This document shows positions 54,545-63,985 of a stretch of 64,000 bases of DNA, piece after piece. Origin of the DNA: Bacteriovoracaceae bacterium UBA6153 (GTDB taxonomy: Bacteria; Bdellovibrionota; Bacteriovoracia; Bacteriovoracales; Bacteriovoracaceae). A program made the position numbers and the translations under genes. The DNA lies in the NCBI GenBank assembly GCA_002428265.1, contig DIUR01000030.1, positions 202,696-266,695 of the forward strand. The letters run 5' to 3'. The notes beneath the pieces are model-generated. The model ran no database searches. It saw nothing but the letters and a program-made list of their open reading frames with translations, and had not been told where the DNA came from. How positions within the stretch are numbered: the first letter of the stretch is position 1; each line of letters opens with the position of its first letter.

Positions 54545-55138
54545 ATGAAATACTTAAAATCAATCATCACCTGTCTCATTATTTTGCAATCAGCTAATTT
54601 ACTCGCAAAAACAGAAACAATGGCAGTAGACACTAAAAATTCAACTGTAGAATTTATGGCCATTGGAAGTCCAAGTGCTATAAAAATCAAAGGAGAAAAA
54701 GCTAAAGTCGACGGAGTTGTGCAAATTGAAAATAATAAACTTCAAGCAGTCTTAAAAGTTGATCTCAATTCATTTGAAACTGGAATGGAAATGCGAGATG
54801 AGCACATGAAAGAAAACTATCTTCAAACAAATAAGCCCGAAAATAAATTTGCTCAACTTGAGATTCAAAATTTAAATATCCCCTCAGAATACTGGAAGAA
54901 CAATAAAGAGCTGAATCTTGATTTTTCTGGCGACTTAACTCTTCACGGCGTAAAAAAATCAATAATAGGAAAAATTTTGTTATCCCCATATAGAGAAAAA
55001 TTTCCTGTAAACACAATCTCTGAATTAAAAGTAAAACTTTCTGACTATAAAATTGATATCCCGTCATTTGCCGGAATCACGGTTGCAGATGATGTGAATA
55101 TTACCGTTAAACTACCACTGTTAATAACTGCAAAATAA
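54545..55138 (+). CDS. YceI-family periplasmic protein
   Basis: The 197-residue protein has a signal peptide and the YceI lipocalin-like pattern: DTKNSTVEFMAIG, EIENNKLQAVLKVDLNSFETGMEMRDEHMKE (residues 65-95) and LTLHGVKKSIIGK. YceI proteins bind isoprenoids such as ubiquinone and appear in copper- and base-stress operons, for example beside cytochromes. AAGGA precedes the start. Confidence 0.88.
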   Translation: MKYLKSIITCLIILQSANLLAKTETMAVDTKNSTVEFMAIGSPSAIKIKGEKAKVDGVVQIENNKLQAVLKVDLNSFETGMEMRDEHMKENYLQTNKPENKFAQLEIQNLNIPSEYWKNNKELNLDFSGDLTLHGVKKSIIGKILLSPYREKFPVNTISELKVKLSDYKIDIPSFAGITVADDVNITVKLPLLITAK

Positions 55139-56247
55139 TGAAAACCATATCGGCAATTTTTATATTTATTTTTTTTCTTCCCAAAGCTTTCTCATATAGT
55201 GAGCTATCAAGACACGGTTATGTAAACTGTACAACATGCCACTTAAGCCCTTCTGGAGGCAGTCTTTTAACCCCCTACGGAAGAGAATTGTCAAAGGCTG
55301 CCCTTAGCACCTGGGGAACAAAAAAAGAGCAATATTTTGCCTACAATGCCTTCCCTGCGCTTTCAAAAAGCGAGCGTGTTCTAGTTGGTGCCTACATAAG
55401 AGGATTGCAGGCGTATAGAATGGACGAAACTGCAAATGAAGCGAGAGCGATTCTTATGCAGGCCGATTTTGATATTGCTTATAATGCTCCAAGTTGGGCG
55501 ATTACTGGCTCAGCGGGAAGGCAAGAACTTAGAAAGGGACTTGAGAGTGATTCAAGACTTTTTAGTCGAAGGCATTATGGAATCTACCGAATTACACCAA
55601 GTCATCAGCTAAGGGCAGGAAAGTTTCTTAAATTTTATGGACTCAATGATCCTAATCACCAAATGTATGTGCGCCGTTTTTTAAATTTTGGTTTTGATTC
55701 TGAATCCTATAATCTTGAATACTCATATCAAGGTGAAAATATCAGCACCTTTGCAACTGCTTTTTTGGGTAATTTTAAAGATCCTTTTGCATTAGCAAAA
55801 GAAGAAGGCATGTCGCTTTCCGCAAGTTATTTTTTTTACGACAAACAGAAGATCGGTATTAGCCTATTTCAAGGTTCCGACAACATTTCCAAAAGAAGTG
55901 TTTCTGGTATTTGGGGAATTTTCTCTTTTCATCCTAATTTTTTTTCCATGCATGAATTTGATTTGCAAAATAAAACTATAAAAAACCTTAATCAAAAACA
56001 AAAAGGATTTGTTACTTCAAACAAAATTAACTATGAACCGATTAAAGGCTTTGTAAGTTTTTTAACTTATGACATAGCAAATTTAAATCCGAGTTTAATT
56101 AGCTCTAAAAAATCGGCTTATGGTGGTGGCCTTCAGCTTTTCCCTCGTCCACACTTTGAAGTTGTAACCGCCTGGCAAAAAGAAGAAATTATTAAACTAA
56201 AAGCAAAATCTGACCTGTATTCCTTAGTGATTCATTTTTATTTATAA
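55138..56247 (+). CDS. Outer-membrane protein with one c-type heme motif
   Basis: The 369-residue protein has a signal peptide and a single heme site CTTCH (about residue 35) followed by SPSGGSLLTPYGRELS; the remaining 300 residues look like alternating amphipathic strands with periodic Tyr and Phe, ending FHFYL, typical of an outer-membrane barrel. Its start overlaps the YceI stop by one base, so the two are translated together. A heme-bearing barrel could couple periplasmic electron flow to the surface (inference). Confidence 0.7.
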   Translation: MKTISAIFIFIFFLPKAFSYSELSRHGYVNCTTCHLSPSGGSLLTPYGRELSKAALSTWGTKKEQYFAYNAFPALSKSERVLVGAYIRGLQAYRMDETANEARAILMQADFDIAYNAPSWAITGSAGRQELRKGLESDSRLFSRRHYGIYRITPSHQLRAGKFLKFYGLNDPNHQMYVRRFLNFGFDSESYNLEYSYQGENISTFATAFLGNFKDPFALAKEEGMSLSASYFFYDKQKIGISLFQGSDNISKRSVSGIWGIFSFHPNFFSMHEFDLQNKTIKNLNQKQKGFVTSNKINYEPIKGFVSFLTYDIANLNPSLISSKKSAYGGGLQLFPRPHFEVVTAWQKEEIIKLKAKSDLYSLVIHFYL

Positions 56248-56272
56248 AAACATGATTATCGGAGATGTTAGG

Positions 56273-57054
56273 ATGTTACAAAACTTAAAGAATATGCCAA
56301 TTGTTTTAGATTTAAGAAAAATATTTTTTGAAAAAAAATTTCAAACGATAAAAATGTAAATTACTTCAGAGGGGTTTACAAAAACTTTGCGGATGCTCAA
56401 TTTTCTTCCCCAAAAACTAAACCAATGGGATACGACAACACCGAGTCGGCCAGACTTTACAAAGAAAGAACTAATATTATTTATTCGACAGACTACCCTG
56501 TCCTATTCTGGATGAATAAATTCAAAACTGATATTAAAAAAGTATTTGATTTTGGCGGGCATATTGGAATTCATTATTACTCATTTTCGAAAGTACTCGA
56601 TTTTTCCAACATAGAGAACTGGACTGTTTGTGATGTCGCTAGTGTTGTTGAGGAAGGTAAGCTTTACTCAGTTCAAAAGAATGCAAAAAAACTTAATTTT
56701 GTAACAAACATTCAAGACCTAGAAGGCCATGATCTTTTTTTAGCAAGTGGCTCGCTTCAATATTTAGAGTGGGAACTTCATAATAAACTCGGTGGATTGA
56801 AAAAACGTCCTAAAATATTAATTATCAACATGCTCCCTTTGCACCATTCTCTCAGCACGATAACACTTCAGAGCATTGGAACTTCATTTTGTCCCTATTA
56901 CATTAGGAATGAAGACGACTTTATTCAAGGCCTAGAATCAATCGGCTATGAATTACTTGATTTATGGAGCAATGAAGAAAAAAAATGCAATATCGCTTTT
57001 GAAAAAGAAAGATCTTTAATTTTCTACAGAGGCCTTGTGTTTCACTTAAGATAA
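56273..57054 (+). pseudogene. TIGR04325-type methyltransferase, frameshifted at A8
   Basis: From 56425 the frame encodes 209 residues with the TIGR04325 methyltransferase pattern (DFGGHIGIHYY as SAM site). The homology continues upstream, where NYFRGVYKNFADAQF matches the typical start of the family, and an ATG at 56273 with GGAG nearby opens in another frame. The two frames meet at the eight-A run 56331-56338; one extra A would join them. It is a broken gene, a sequencing slip, or a slippery contingency site. Confidence 0.65.
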
Positions 57055-57080
57055 TACAACTTTTTAGCTTAGGAAAATTT

Positions 57081-58448
57081 ATGAAAATTATTACTCTCTT
57101 ATCAATCCTATTTATTAGTACTCTGACTAATAACGCAAAAGCATCTTCTCTTTTCCTATGTCAAAGCGAAGACAATTTAGTCCAATTAGAAATGAGGCCA
57201 CTTGAAAAAACAAATTCTTCAAACTACACAGTTGAGAATATTGTTCGACGCCCACAAATAGCAGACACCTACTTTAGAGCTTATCCATTATCGATAGGAT
57301 CTGATCTCGTTTACAAAAGCAATATAGAACCTGGATTTGATGGACCAGAGAAAGACGATGGCCCAATTGAGGGTTTTAGGCTTACATTTCCAAATGGATC
57401 AGGAATCACTCAAAAGCAAACAATCAAAGGTAAATTGGTTATTCGTCAATATAAGTATGCAAAAAAGTTCTTTTGCGACAAATATGAATCTCCTACCATC
57501 CCAAGAGATGAAAACGATGAATTTGTAAAAAAACATAAATGCAAAAGATGGGATCTCGTTCGCCAACCACTTAAAACGGAAACAAAAACAATTAAATGTC
57601 AGGTATTAGGAAAAAATGATTACGAAGATTTTTGTACTGGAAAATCGACAGATGAAATTCAAATACTTTTATTTTCTGCCTCACAAAAGAAGCAACCTGA
57701 TCTTGTTGAGCAAACTTTAGGATGTAAAGCTGATATCAACGCAACTGATACCGATGGCTGCACTCCACTTATGATGTCTGTAGCAGACAACCTTGCTACA
57801 TGCGCAGCAACTACCGAGCTAGAACCTGATTCTTGGCGCTCAGTAAAGAGTCGTCATCTCTTCAACTCTCTTGCCTCTAATGGCGCCTATATTGATACTC
57901 AAGAAAATACAACGGGTGAAGCAGCTATACACAAAGCTGTTAGATCTGGCCGCGAAGATATCGTCAAAGACATGGCCCTACTGGAAGCTGATTTAAATAT
58001 TCAAGATAATAATGGGACAACAGCACTCATGATCGCAGCAGAAAATCGTGAATCGAACTTAATTCGCGTCTTAGTTGGAAGTGATGCAAGTGTAGGCTTG
58101 AAAGACAACCAAGGAAAAACGGCCTATGATCGCGGGGAAAAACTTCCATCCAATATTCGAGAATTATTACTTGAACCAAAAGTAATTTTAACGCTAGAAG
58201 GAAGAGATGATGGCAGCTGCACTCCCTTAAATTTTGATGTACCTGCTGGTCAATTAATTAAGCTTAATTTAAAAGCAACCTCTAAAAAAATGTTTTTATT
58301 GAGTATTCCTCAAATCGGTATTTCACTAATGGCCGATAGTGGAAAAGCAGTATCCAAAATAATTCGCTTTGATAAAACGGGTACTTTTGCATTTAAATGT
58401 GGCGTTCACGGTGGAAGAGAAAGTAATGGTAAAATTATTGTGAAATAA
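57081..58448 (+). CDS. Exported ankyrin-repeat protein with C-terminal cupredoxin-like domain, copy 2
   Basis: The 455-residue paralog of 51996-53219 has a signal peptide, a 130-residue N-terminal domain with the CxWD-type segment HKCKRWDLV, ankyrin repeats (AIHKAVRSGREDIVKDMA, TALMIAAENRESNLIRVLV) and a final cupredoxin-like domain with FKCGVHGG (Cys440, His443). TAGGA precedes the start. The two proteins differ most in the N-terminal domain and in repeat number. Confidence 0.75.
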   Translation: MKIITLLSILFISTLTNNAKASSLFLCQSEDNLVQLEMRPLEKTNSSNYTVENIVRRPQIADTYFRAYPLSIGSDLVYKSNIEPGFDGPEKDDGPIEGFRLTFPNGSGITQKQTIKGKLVIRQYKYAKKFFCDKYESPTIPRDENDEFVKKHKCKRWDLVRQPLKTETKTIKCQVLGKNDYEDFCTGKSTDEIQILLFSASQKKQPDLVEQTLGCKADINATDTDGCTPLMMSVADNLATCAATTELEPDSWRSVKSRHLFNSLASNGAYIDTQENTTGEAAIHKAVRSGREDIVKDMALLEADLNIQDNNGTTALMIAAENRESNLIRVLVGSDASVGLKDNQGKTAYDRGEKLPSNIRELLLEPKVILTLEGRDDGSCTPLNFDVPAGQLIKLNLKATSKKMFLLSIPQIGISLMADSGKAVSKIIRFDKTGTFAFKCGVHGGRESNGKIIVK

Positions 58449-58453
58449 CGACA

Positions 58454-58490
58454 AGAAGGGCAATGAAATATTATTCAATTGCCCCTTCTG
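58454..58490. terminator. Imperfect hairpin after the ankyrin gene
   Basis: AGAAGGGCAAT and ATTGCCCCTTCT pair with one bulge around an A/T-rich loop, between the convergent ends of the ankyrin-cupredoxin gene and the TolC-like gene. Confidence 0.55.
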
Positions 58491-58508
58491 GTCTGAGTCT
58501 TATATTAA

Positions 58509-59672
58509 TTAATCTATCGAATTCACTTTAGATTCTTCTACGCTCAAAATATACTCTACTTTATGCTCAATAAGATCTTTTCTTGCCTCTAAATAATCCG
58601 CTGTCGCTTCATTTAATGAAAGAGCTTCCTTTAATCCAAGTCTAAACTCAGAGAATGTTTTCTCCATAATCTCTTTAGAAAGTTCAACTTTTCCTTTAGT
58701 TATTTCAATCATGCTTTTTAAATGATCCAATTGGATTTCAATTTTTTCATCAGCAGATTCAAGCTCTCGAACTTGACTTTTCTTTTTCAATATTGCCGCT
58801 TGATACTCAATTTTTTTCACTTGATCTTCTATTGAATCAATATTTTTTTCACTAAAAATTGGAAGGGTTACCCTTAAGCCTATTAGTTGTTTTTCATCAC
58901 CCTCATCTAAAAACTCACCATTTACATGATTTGTAAAAGATTTTTCAGCGTATAGGTTTACTCTAGGCATTCTCCATAAACCACTTACTTTTTTCTCAGC
59001 ATTCAAAAGCGATTCATTCGATTCAACAATGGCATAGTCGATTTTATTAGCAGGAGCTTTATAGCTAAACTTTGAGATATCTAAATCTCCTACAATTTCA
59101 ATTTGTTCGCTCTTATCTAAAGAAAAAATAGTTCTTAAGTTATTATAAGCAATTTTTAGTGCATTATCTTCTTTCACTCGTTGCTCTTTTAACGATAATT
59201 CTATCTTTTTAAAAATAAGCTCCTCTGATTTAGGACTTAGGCCACTTGAAACCTTTTTTTGTATAAGCTCTCTATTATTTTTATTAATCTTTTCATGCTC
59301 TGTTAAAATCTTTATATCTTCTAAAATCCTTAAAGCTTCTAAGTAGTATTTCTTAGCTCTGAAAACATCTTCGTTATACGATTTTTTAAACTCTAATTTG
59401 TTTGTCTCGTAATTGAGATTATTAATTTTGTTTTTCTCGACATCTCTAAAACCATTAAACAGATTAAGATTAGCAAACACACCAGCTGTCGGAGACTCAT
59501 GAACCTTTTTTAATTCTGAGTCCTCACCTTGTGCATATAAAGAGACTTCTGGAATAAATGTCGATGCAACAGAGCCAATGCGCGCTTTGGATGATTTTAC
59601 GGACTCCTCCCTAACTCTTACTTCCAGGTTAGATTCAACAAGTTTTGCAATTTGATCGTAATCTATAATCAT
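58509..59672 (-). CDS. TolC-family outer-membrane efflux protein without signal peptide
   Basis: The 387-residue product has the TolC-like coiled-coil and strand pattern (SLYAQGEDSE, VFANLNLFNGFRD, LGLKEALSLNEATADYLEARK). The ATG at 59672 has AAAGGAA five bases upstream and no longer frame is open, so it starts without a signal peptide and is about 40-60 residues shorter than most TolC relatives. The 5' end may have been lost. It closes the efflux operon. Confidence 0.72.
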   Translation of the reverse strand: MIIDYDQIAKLVESNLEVRVREESVKSSKARIGSVASTFIPEVSLYAQGEDSELKKVHESPTAGVFANLNLFNGFRDVEKNKINNLNYETNKLEFKKSYNEDVFRAKKYYLEALRILEDIKILTEHEKINKNNRELIQKKVSSGLSPKSEELIFKKIELSLKEQRVKEDNALKIAYNNLRTIFSLDKSEQIEIVGDLDISKFSYKAPANKIDYAIVESNESLLNAEKKVSGLWRMPRVNLYAEKSFTNHVNGEFLDEGDEKQLIGLRVTLPIFSEKNIDSIEDQVKKIEYQAAILKKKSQVRELESADEKIEIQLDHLKSMIEITKGKVELSKEIMEKTFSEFRLGLKEALSLNEATADYLEARKDLIEHKVEYILSVEESKVNSID

Positions 59673-59691
59673 ATGTATTCCTTTTTAGGTA

Positions 59692-60078
59692 TTAGTTCTC
59701 AAGAGGAAAAGTAACTTCCTCGTCTTTGCCATTAAATTTAACGACAACATTTAATTTGAAATGTTTCTCTTTTTTTAAATCAGTTATCACAGTTATGTTT
59801 TTTGCATGAGATTCAAGCTTTAAAGGAATTTTCTTTCCCTTAACATCTGCATAAGCAGATACTGCCAATTTAGGTGAGACCAAGTTCTTATACTCATGAT
59901 CTGTAATATATATTTCTATACTTTCGTCTTGAACAACTTCTACAAAAACATTTTTAGATTTCTTTACAATACCGCCATATGAGCTTTTAGTCATTCCAGA
60001 CTCATGCCCTTCATGTGCATAAAGCGAAAAATTAGTTAAAGTAAAAACAATGACTAATGCAATCTTTTTAAAACTCAT
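59692..60078 (-). CDS. Periplasmic HGG-type metal-binding protein, copy 1
   Basis: The 128-residue protein has a signal peptide (LTNFSLYAHEGH) and a His-rich start to the mature part (HEGHESG), followed by YGGIVKKSKNVFVEVVQDESIEIYITD, the small beta domain found near RND efflux adaptors. It overlaps the pump gene by 11 bases. Probable copper or heavy-metal binder. It resembles 63641-63985. Confidence 0.65.
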   Translation of the reverse strand: MSFKKIALVIVFTLTNFSLYAHEGHESGMTKSSYGGIVKKSKNVFVEVVQDESIEIYITDHEYKNLVSPKLAVSAYADVKGKKIPLKLESHAKNITVITDLKKEKHFKLNVVVKFNGKDEEVTFPLEN

Positions 60079-63000
60079 CTGAATCCCCTTGTGTGTTTAT
60101 TTCTAAAGCTTTTTTACCGAAATTATAAAAAATAACTGGTGTAACAATAATATCTAATAGAGTTGAACTAAGGAGCCCACCAACAATCACCACAGATAAA
60201 GGATAAAGGATTTCTTTTCCAGGCTCTCCACGTGCCATTATGATTGGTATAAGGGCCAGTATTGCAGTTAATGCTGTCATAAGAACTGGTACTAATCTCT
60301 CTAGTGAACCTCGAATAATCATTTCTTTATTGAAAGTTTCCCCTTCATATTTCACGAGATGAATATAGTGAGTAATCATCATAATACCATTCCTACTCGC
60401 AATTCCACATAGAGTTACAAAGGCCACTAAACTGGCCAACGAAAAGGTTCTGTCTGTTAGGTATACAGCAATGATGCTTCCGATTAGAGCTAAAGGAATA
60501 TTAATCATAACCTGTAGTGCAATCATTGATGATTTGAATTGCATATATAAAACTACAAAAACACCTATTATCGCTAGAGCACTCAAAAGCATTAATAACT
60601 GCATACCTTTCTTTTGAGATTCAAGTTGACCATCGTAGTTTATAAAATATCCTTCTTTTAATTTAAGATTTTTTAATTTCATCTCAATTGCACTTACAAC
60701 TGTTTCAACATCTGTGTTTGATGTGTTAGCAGAGATGACAATTCTCCTTTGAGCATTTTCACGATTAATCACGTTGGGCCCCGTGGCCTCATAGACTTCT
60801 GCGACTTGAGCGACTCTAATTTTTGTTCCATCTGGGAGTATTTTAATAACCGTATTTTCAATTTTTTGAATATCGGAACGAGAATCATCATCAAAACGCA
60901 TGAAGATATTAAAATATTTATTGCCATCAAATAACTGAGCTACAACCTCACCCTTTAATGCTTTTTCAAGTCCGTCTGTAACTTCACCTACGGGTAAATT
61001 ATACTTTTTTGCCATATCACGCTTAAGCTGAATTTTAATTTGAGGTATTAAAACTTGTTGTTCAACTTGCAAATCAACCAAACCATTTACATCTTCGAGG
61101 AGAGATTTCACCTCATAGGCTTTTTTTCTCAACGTATTTAAATCAGGACCGTAAATCTTGATGGCGATAGCAGCTCTCACTCCTGATAATAAATGATCCA
61201 ACCTATGTGAGATTGGTTGACCTATATTAAAAACTACACCATCAATTGTTTTTAATTTAGCTCGGATATCATTTAAAACTACTTCTTTTTCTCTTATTGC
61301 AATTTTTGAATCTTCTTTCTTTTTAAAATCAACATCAAGCTCTGAAGAATGAACCCCTTCAGCATGTTCATCTTGTTCTGCTCTCCCCGTTCTACGAGAG
61401 ACAGAACTGACTTCAGGCACAGATAAAATTAATTTTTCTGCTCTTTGTCCAATAGCATTTGATTCTTCTAAAGAAATACCAGGTTGGGCAAGGAGTCCGA
61501 TAACTGCCGTTCCTTCGTTAAACTTGGGAAGAAAATCTTTTCCAAGTTGTGGCACTAATGCAAGTGAAAGGAGAAGCATGATGGCCAGTGAAGATAAAAC
61601 AGTCCATGGCCTATCAAGTAGTTTATCTAGAATTTTTCTATCATATTTCTTTAGAAATCTGACTAAAAAGCCATCTGGTTTTTCCAGTACATCCGACTTC
61701 CCTAGGAAAAATGAACATAATACCGGAGTAACTGTAAGAGAAACAAATAGCGAAGCTATTAGCGAAACAATATAAGAAATCCCCAATGGAATGAATAATC
61801 GCCCTTCTAATCCACCAAGAAAAAATAATGGAATCATTACTAAAACAACAATGACTGTTGCAAAAACAATAGAGTTTCTAACTTCTGAAGAGGCTTCATA
61901 TATAACGGCCAGAACATTCTTTTTTTGTTCTGCATTTTTATTTTCTTTTAATCGCCTTAGAACGTTCTCAACATCAATGATAGCATCATCAACCAGCTCT
62001 CCAATGGCAATCGCCAAACCACCAAGTGTCATTGTATTAATTGAAAGTCCAAAAAATTTTAAAACAATAAATGTAATCACGAAAGATAATGGAATTGCCG
62101 TCAAGGTAATGAGTGTTGTCCTCACATTCATCAAAAAAAGTATCAGTACGATAACAATAAAAATTCCTGCGTCTCTTAACGCTTCTTCAACGTTCGTAAT
62201 TGAATTTTTAATAAAATCGGCCTGCTTAAATAAGTGCGGATGAAGCTTAATTCCTTTGGGTAAAGTTTTTTGAATACTATTTAGAACTGTATCTATATTT
62301 TCAGTCAAATCAATTGTGCTAGCACCCGGTTGCTTGGCAATACTTAGAATAACTCCTGGCCCTCCATTAATCCCAGCATCACCTCGTTTGATTTGAGAAT
62401 CAATTTCAACCTTAGCAATATCTTTTACAAGAACACTTTTTCCTAGGTGAGTTCCGACAACAGTCAGCTCAATATCTTCAATGTTTTCTGCTCTGGCCAA
62501 ATTTCTTATTAAATACTCTTGCCCTTCTTTATTTAAATACCCACCTGTTGTATTTTGACTAATCAGATTAAGATTTTTTTCTACATCATCTAAATTTAAC
62601 TGATAAAAATTTAATTTATCCGCGGATATTTTAATTTGATATTGTTTAACTCCACCACCGATAGAAATGACTTGAGAAACACCTGCAATACTTAATAAGC
62701 GCGGCTTTATAACCCAATCAGCATAGGTTCTTAAGTCAACGGGTGTGAGTTTTTCACCTGAATTTACATCCAAAGACAATCCAATCAACTGGATCTCACC
62801 CATGATTGATGATATCGGTCCCATCACTGGTGTTACAGTTGATGGAAAATGCTCCTTTGCCTCAATCAATTTTTCAGAGACAAGTTGCCTATTTTTAAAA
62901 ATATCAGTTCCCCACTCAAATTCTACATAGATGACTGAAAGCCCTACACCTGAAGTTGATCGTACTCGGTTAACACCGGGAAGACCGTTTAGGGCATTTT

Positions 63001-63208
63001 CTAAAGGAAGTGTGATTAAGATTTCTACTTCTTCAGGGGCCATACCTTCGGCCTCTGTCATAATATTCACTGAAGGACGGTTTAAGTCAGGAAACACATC
63101 TACTGGTAAGCGAGCGACAATGAAGCCGCCATAAATTAGAATTGCTACTGATAAGAAAACAACGACGAGTCTATTCTTTAAAGAGAATTTAATAATTGAA
63201 TTTAACAT
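60068..63208 (-). CDS. CzcA/CusA-type heavy-metal RND efflux pump
   Basis: The 1046-residue inner-membrane protein has 12 transmembrane helices in the RND arrangement and HME signatures: PVDVFPDLNRPSVNIMTEA at the N-terminus, the TM4 motif GELVDDAIIDVENVLRRL, and the signature GQPISHRLDHLLSGVRAAI. It drives proton-coupled metal export from periplasm to outside, presumably copper or silver given its neighbours. No CusB-like adaptor gene is present. AAGGA precedes the start, 12 bases after csoR. Confidence 0.94.
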   Translation of the reverse strand: MLNSIIKFSLKNRLVVVFLSVAILIYGGFIVARLPVDVFPDLNRPSVNIMTEAEGMAPEEVEILITLPLENALNGLPGVNRVRSTSGVGLSVIYVEFEWGTDIFKNRQLVSEKLIEAKEHFPSTVTPVMGPISSIMGEIQLIGLSLDVNSGEKLTPVDLRTYADWVIKPRLLSIAGVSQVISIGGGVKQYQIKISADKLNFYQLNLDDVEKNLNLISQNTTGGYLNKEGQEYLIRNLARAENIEDIELTVVGTHLGKSVLVKDIAKVEIDSQIKRGDAGINGGPGVILSIAKQPGASTIDLTENIDTVLNSIQKTLPKGIKLHPHLFKQADFIKNSITNVEEALRDAGIFIVIVLILFLMNVRTTLITLTAIPLSFVITFIVLKFFGLSINTMTLGGLAIAIGELVDDAIIDVENVLRRLKENKNAEQKKNVLAVIYEASSEVRNSIVFATVIVVLVMIPLFFLGGLEGRLFIPLGISYIVSLIASLFVSLTVTPVLCSFFLGKSDVLEKPDGFLVRFLKKYDRKILDKLLDRPWTVLSSLAIMLLLSLALVPQLGKDFLPKFNEGTAVIGLLAQPGISLEESNAIGQRAEKLILSVPEVSSVSRRTGRAEQDEHAEGVHSSELDVDFKKKEDSKIAIREKEVVLNDIRAKLKTIDGVVFNIGQPISHRLDHLLSGVRAAIAIKIYGPDLNTLRKKAYEVKSLLEDVNGLVDLQVEQQVLIPQIKIQLKRDMAKKYNLPVGEVTDGLEKALKGEVVAQLFDGNKYFNIFMRFDDDSRSDIQKIENTVIKILPDGTKIRVAQVAEVYEATGPNVINRENAQRRIVISANTSNTDVETVVSAIEMKLKNLKLKEGYFINYDGQLESQKKGMQLLMLLSALAIIGVFVVLYMQFKSSMIALQVMINIPLALIGSIIAVYLTDRTFSLASLVAFVTLCGIASRNGIMMITHYIHLVKYEGETFNKEMIIRGSLERLVPVLMTALTAILALIPIIMARGEPGKEILYPLSVVIVGGLLSSTLLDIIVTPVIFYNFGKKALEINTQGDSDEF

Positions 63209-63219
63209 ATTATCCTTAA

Positions 63220-63564
63220 TTATTTATGGCGTTCGATAAGTTGAATGAGTTCGCTAATTTTTTCTTTGGCCTTATTTTCGTCTTTATTATGAATAGCTTC
63301 ACTTACACAACTGTCTAGGTGAGTTTTTAAAATAGATTGCTCAACGGCCTGGAGTGCTGCCTTTGCTGCTCTTACTTGAATTAAAACATCAGGACAGTAT
63401 TTACGATCTTCAATCATTTTTATAATGCCTGTAATTTGTCCATTGACTCTCTTAAGTCTAACTGACTCTTTTTTATGATCTGGATGGAGCTTATGTTGAC
63501 ACTCTTTCTTGGGTAAATTCGATTTAGATAAATTTTTCTTCAATTTGGTCACAAAATTCTCCAT
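63220..63564 (-). CDS. CsoR-family copper-sensing repressor 2
   Basis: The 114-residue protein has the DUF156 core (VRLKRVNGQITGIIKMIEDRKYCPDVLIQV and HLDSCVSEA), with the Cys-His-Cys ligands conserved. It leads the efflux operon; the palindrome at 63602-63620 lies upstream and is probably its operator, shared with the divergent gene at 63641. Confidence 0.88.
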   Translation of the reverse strand: MENFVTKLKKNLSKSNLPKKECQHKLHPDHKKESVRLKRVNGQITGIIKMIEDRKYCPDVLIQVRAAKAALQAVEQSILKTHLDSCVSEAIHNKDENKAKEKISELIQLIERHK

Positions 63565-63601
63565 CAGTGCGTATTCTCTATAAAGGTATCGAAATCATTA
63601 C

Positions 63602-63620
63602 AACACCCCCTAGGGGTATC
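63602..63620. promoter_or_regulatory. CsoR-type operator upstream of the efflux operon
   Basis: The core CCCCTAGGGG (63607-63616) is a perfect palindrome within a longer C-run/G-run, between divergent genes, and resembles the element at 51579-51596. Operator role is inferred. Confidence 0.6.
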
Positions 63621-63640
63621 AATATTAAAAGGAATACGTT

Positions 63641-63985
63641 ATGAACTTCAAAATTGTGACATTGCTTTCTGTTCTTCTCATTTCCAGTAATTTATTTGCA
63701 CATGGAATGAATAAATATGGTCCTCACGGAGGATTTATAAATATGCCCGGCGCATTTCATACAGAGTTAGTTGATAAAGGCCCTCAAATGAATGTCTACT
63801 TAATCGATATGAGTTTTAAAAATCCGACAGTAACTGACTCATCTGTCACGATCACATATAAAGGTAATAAGACTACCCAAGTAAATTGTATTAAAGAAAA
63901 AGATTATTTTGTTTGTGAGAAACCTAGCGAGGGATTGAAAAATATTAATGAAATTTCAATCAGTGCAATAAGAAATTGTTCTTAA
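63641..63985 (+). CDS. Periplasmic HGG-type metal-binding protein, copy 2
   Basis: The 114-residue protein has a signal peptide (LLSVLLISSNLFAHG) and the mature start GMNKYGPHGGFINMPGAFH, then TELVDKGPQMNVYLIDMSF, which matches the domain of 59692-60078. AAGGA precedes the ATG. It reads away from csoR2 under the shared operator and may sequester or deliver copper. The window ends 15 bases after the stop. Confidence 0.65.
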   Translation: MNFKIVTLLSVLLISSNLFAHGMNKYGPHGGFINMPGAFHTELVDKGPQMNVYLIDMSFKNPTVTDSSVTITYKGNKTTQVNCIKEKDYFVCEKPSEGLKNINEISISAIRNCS

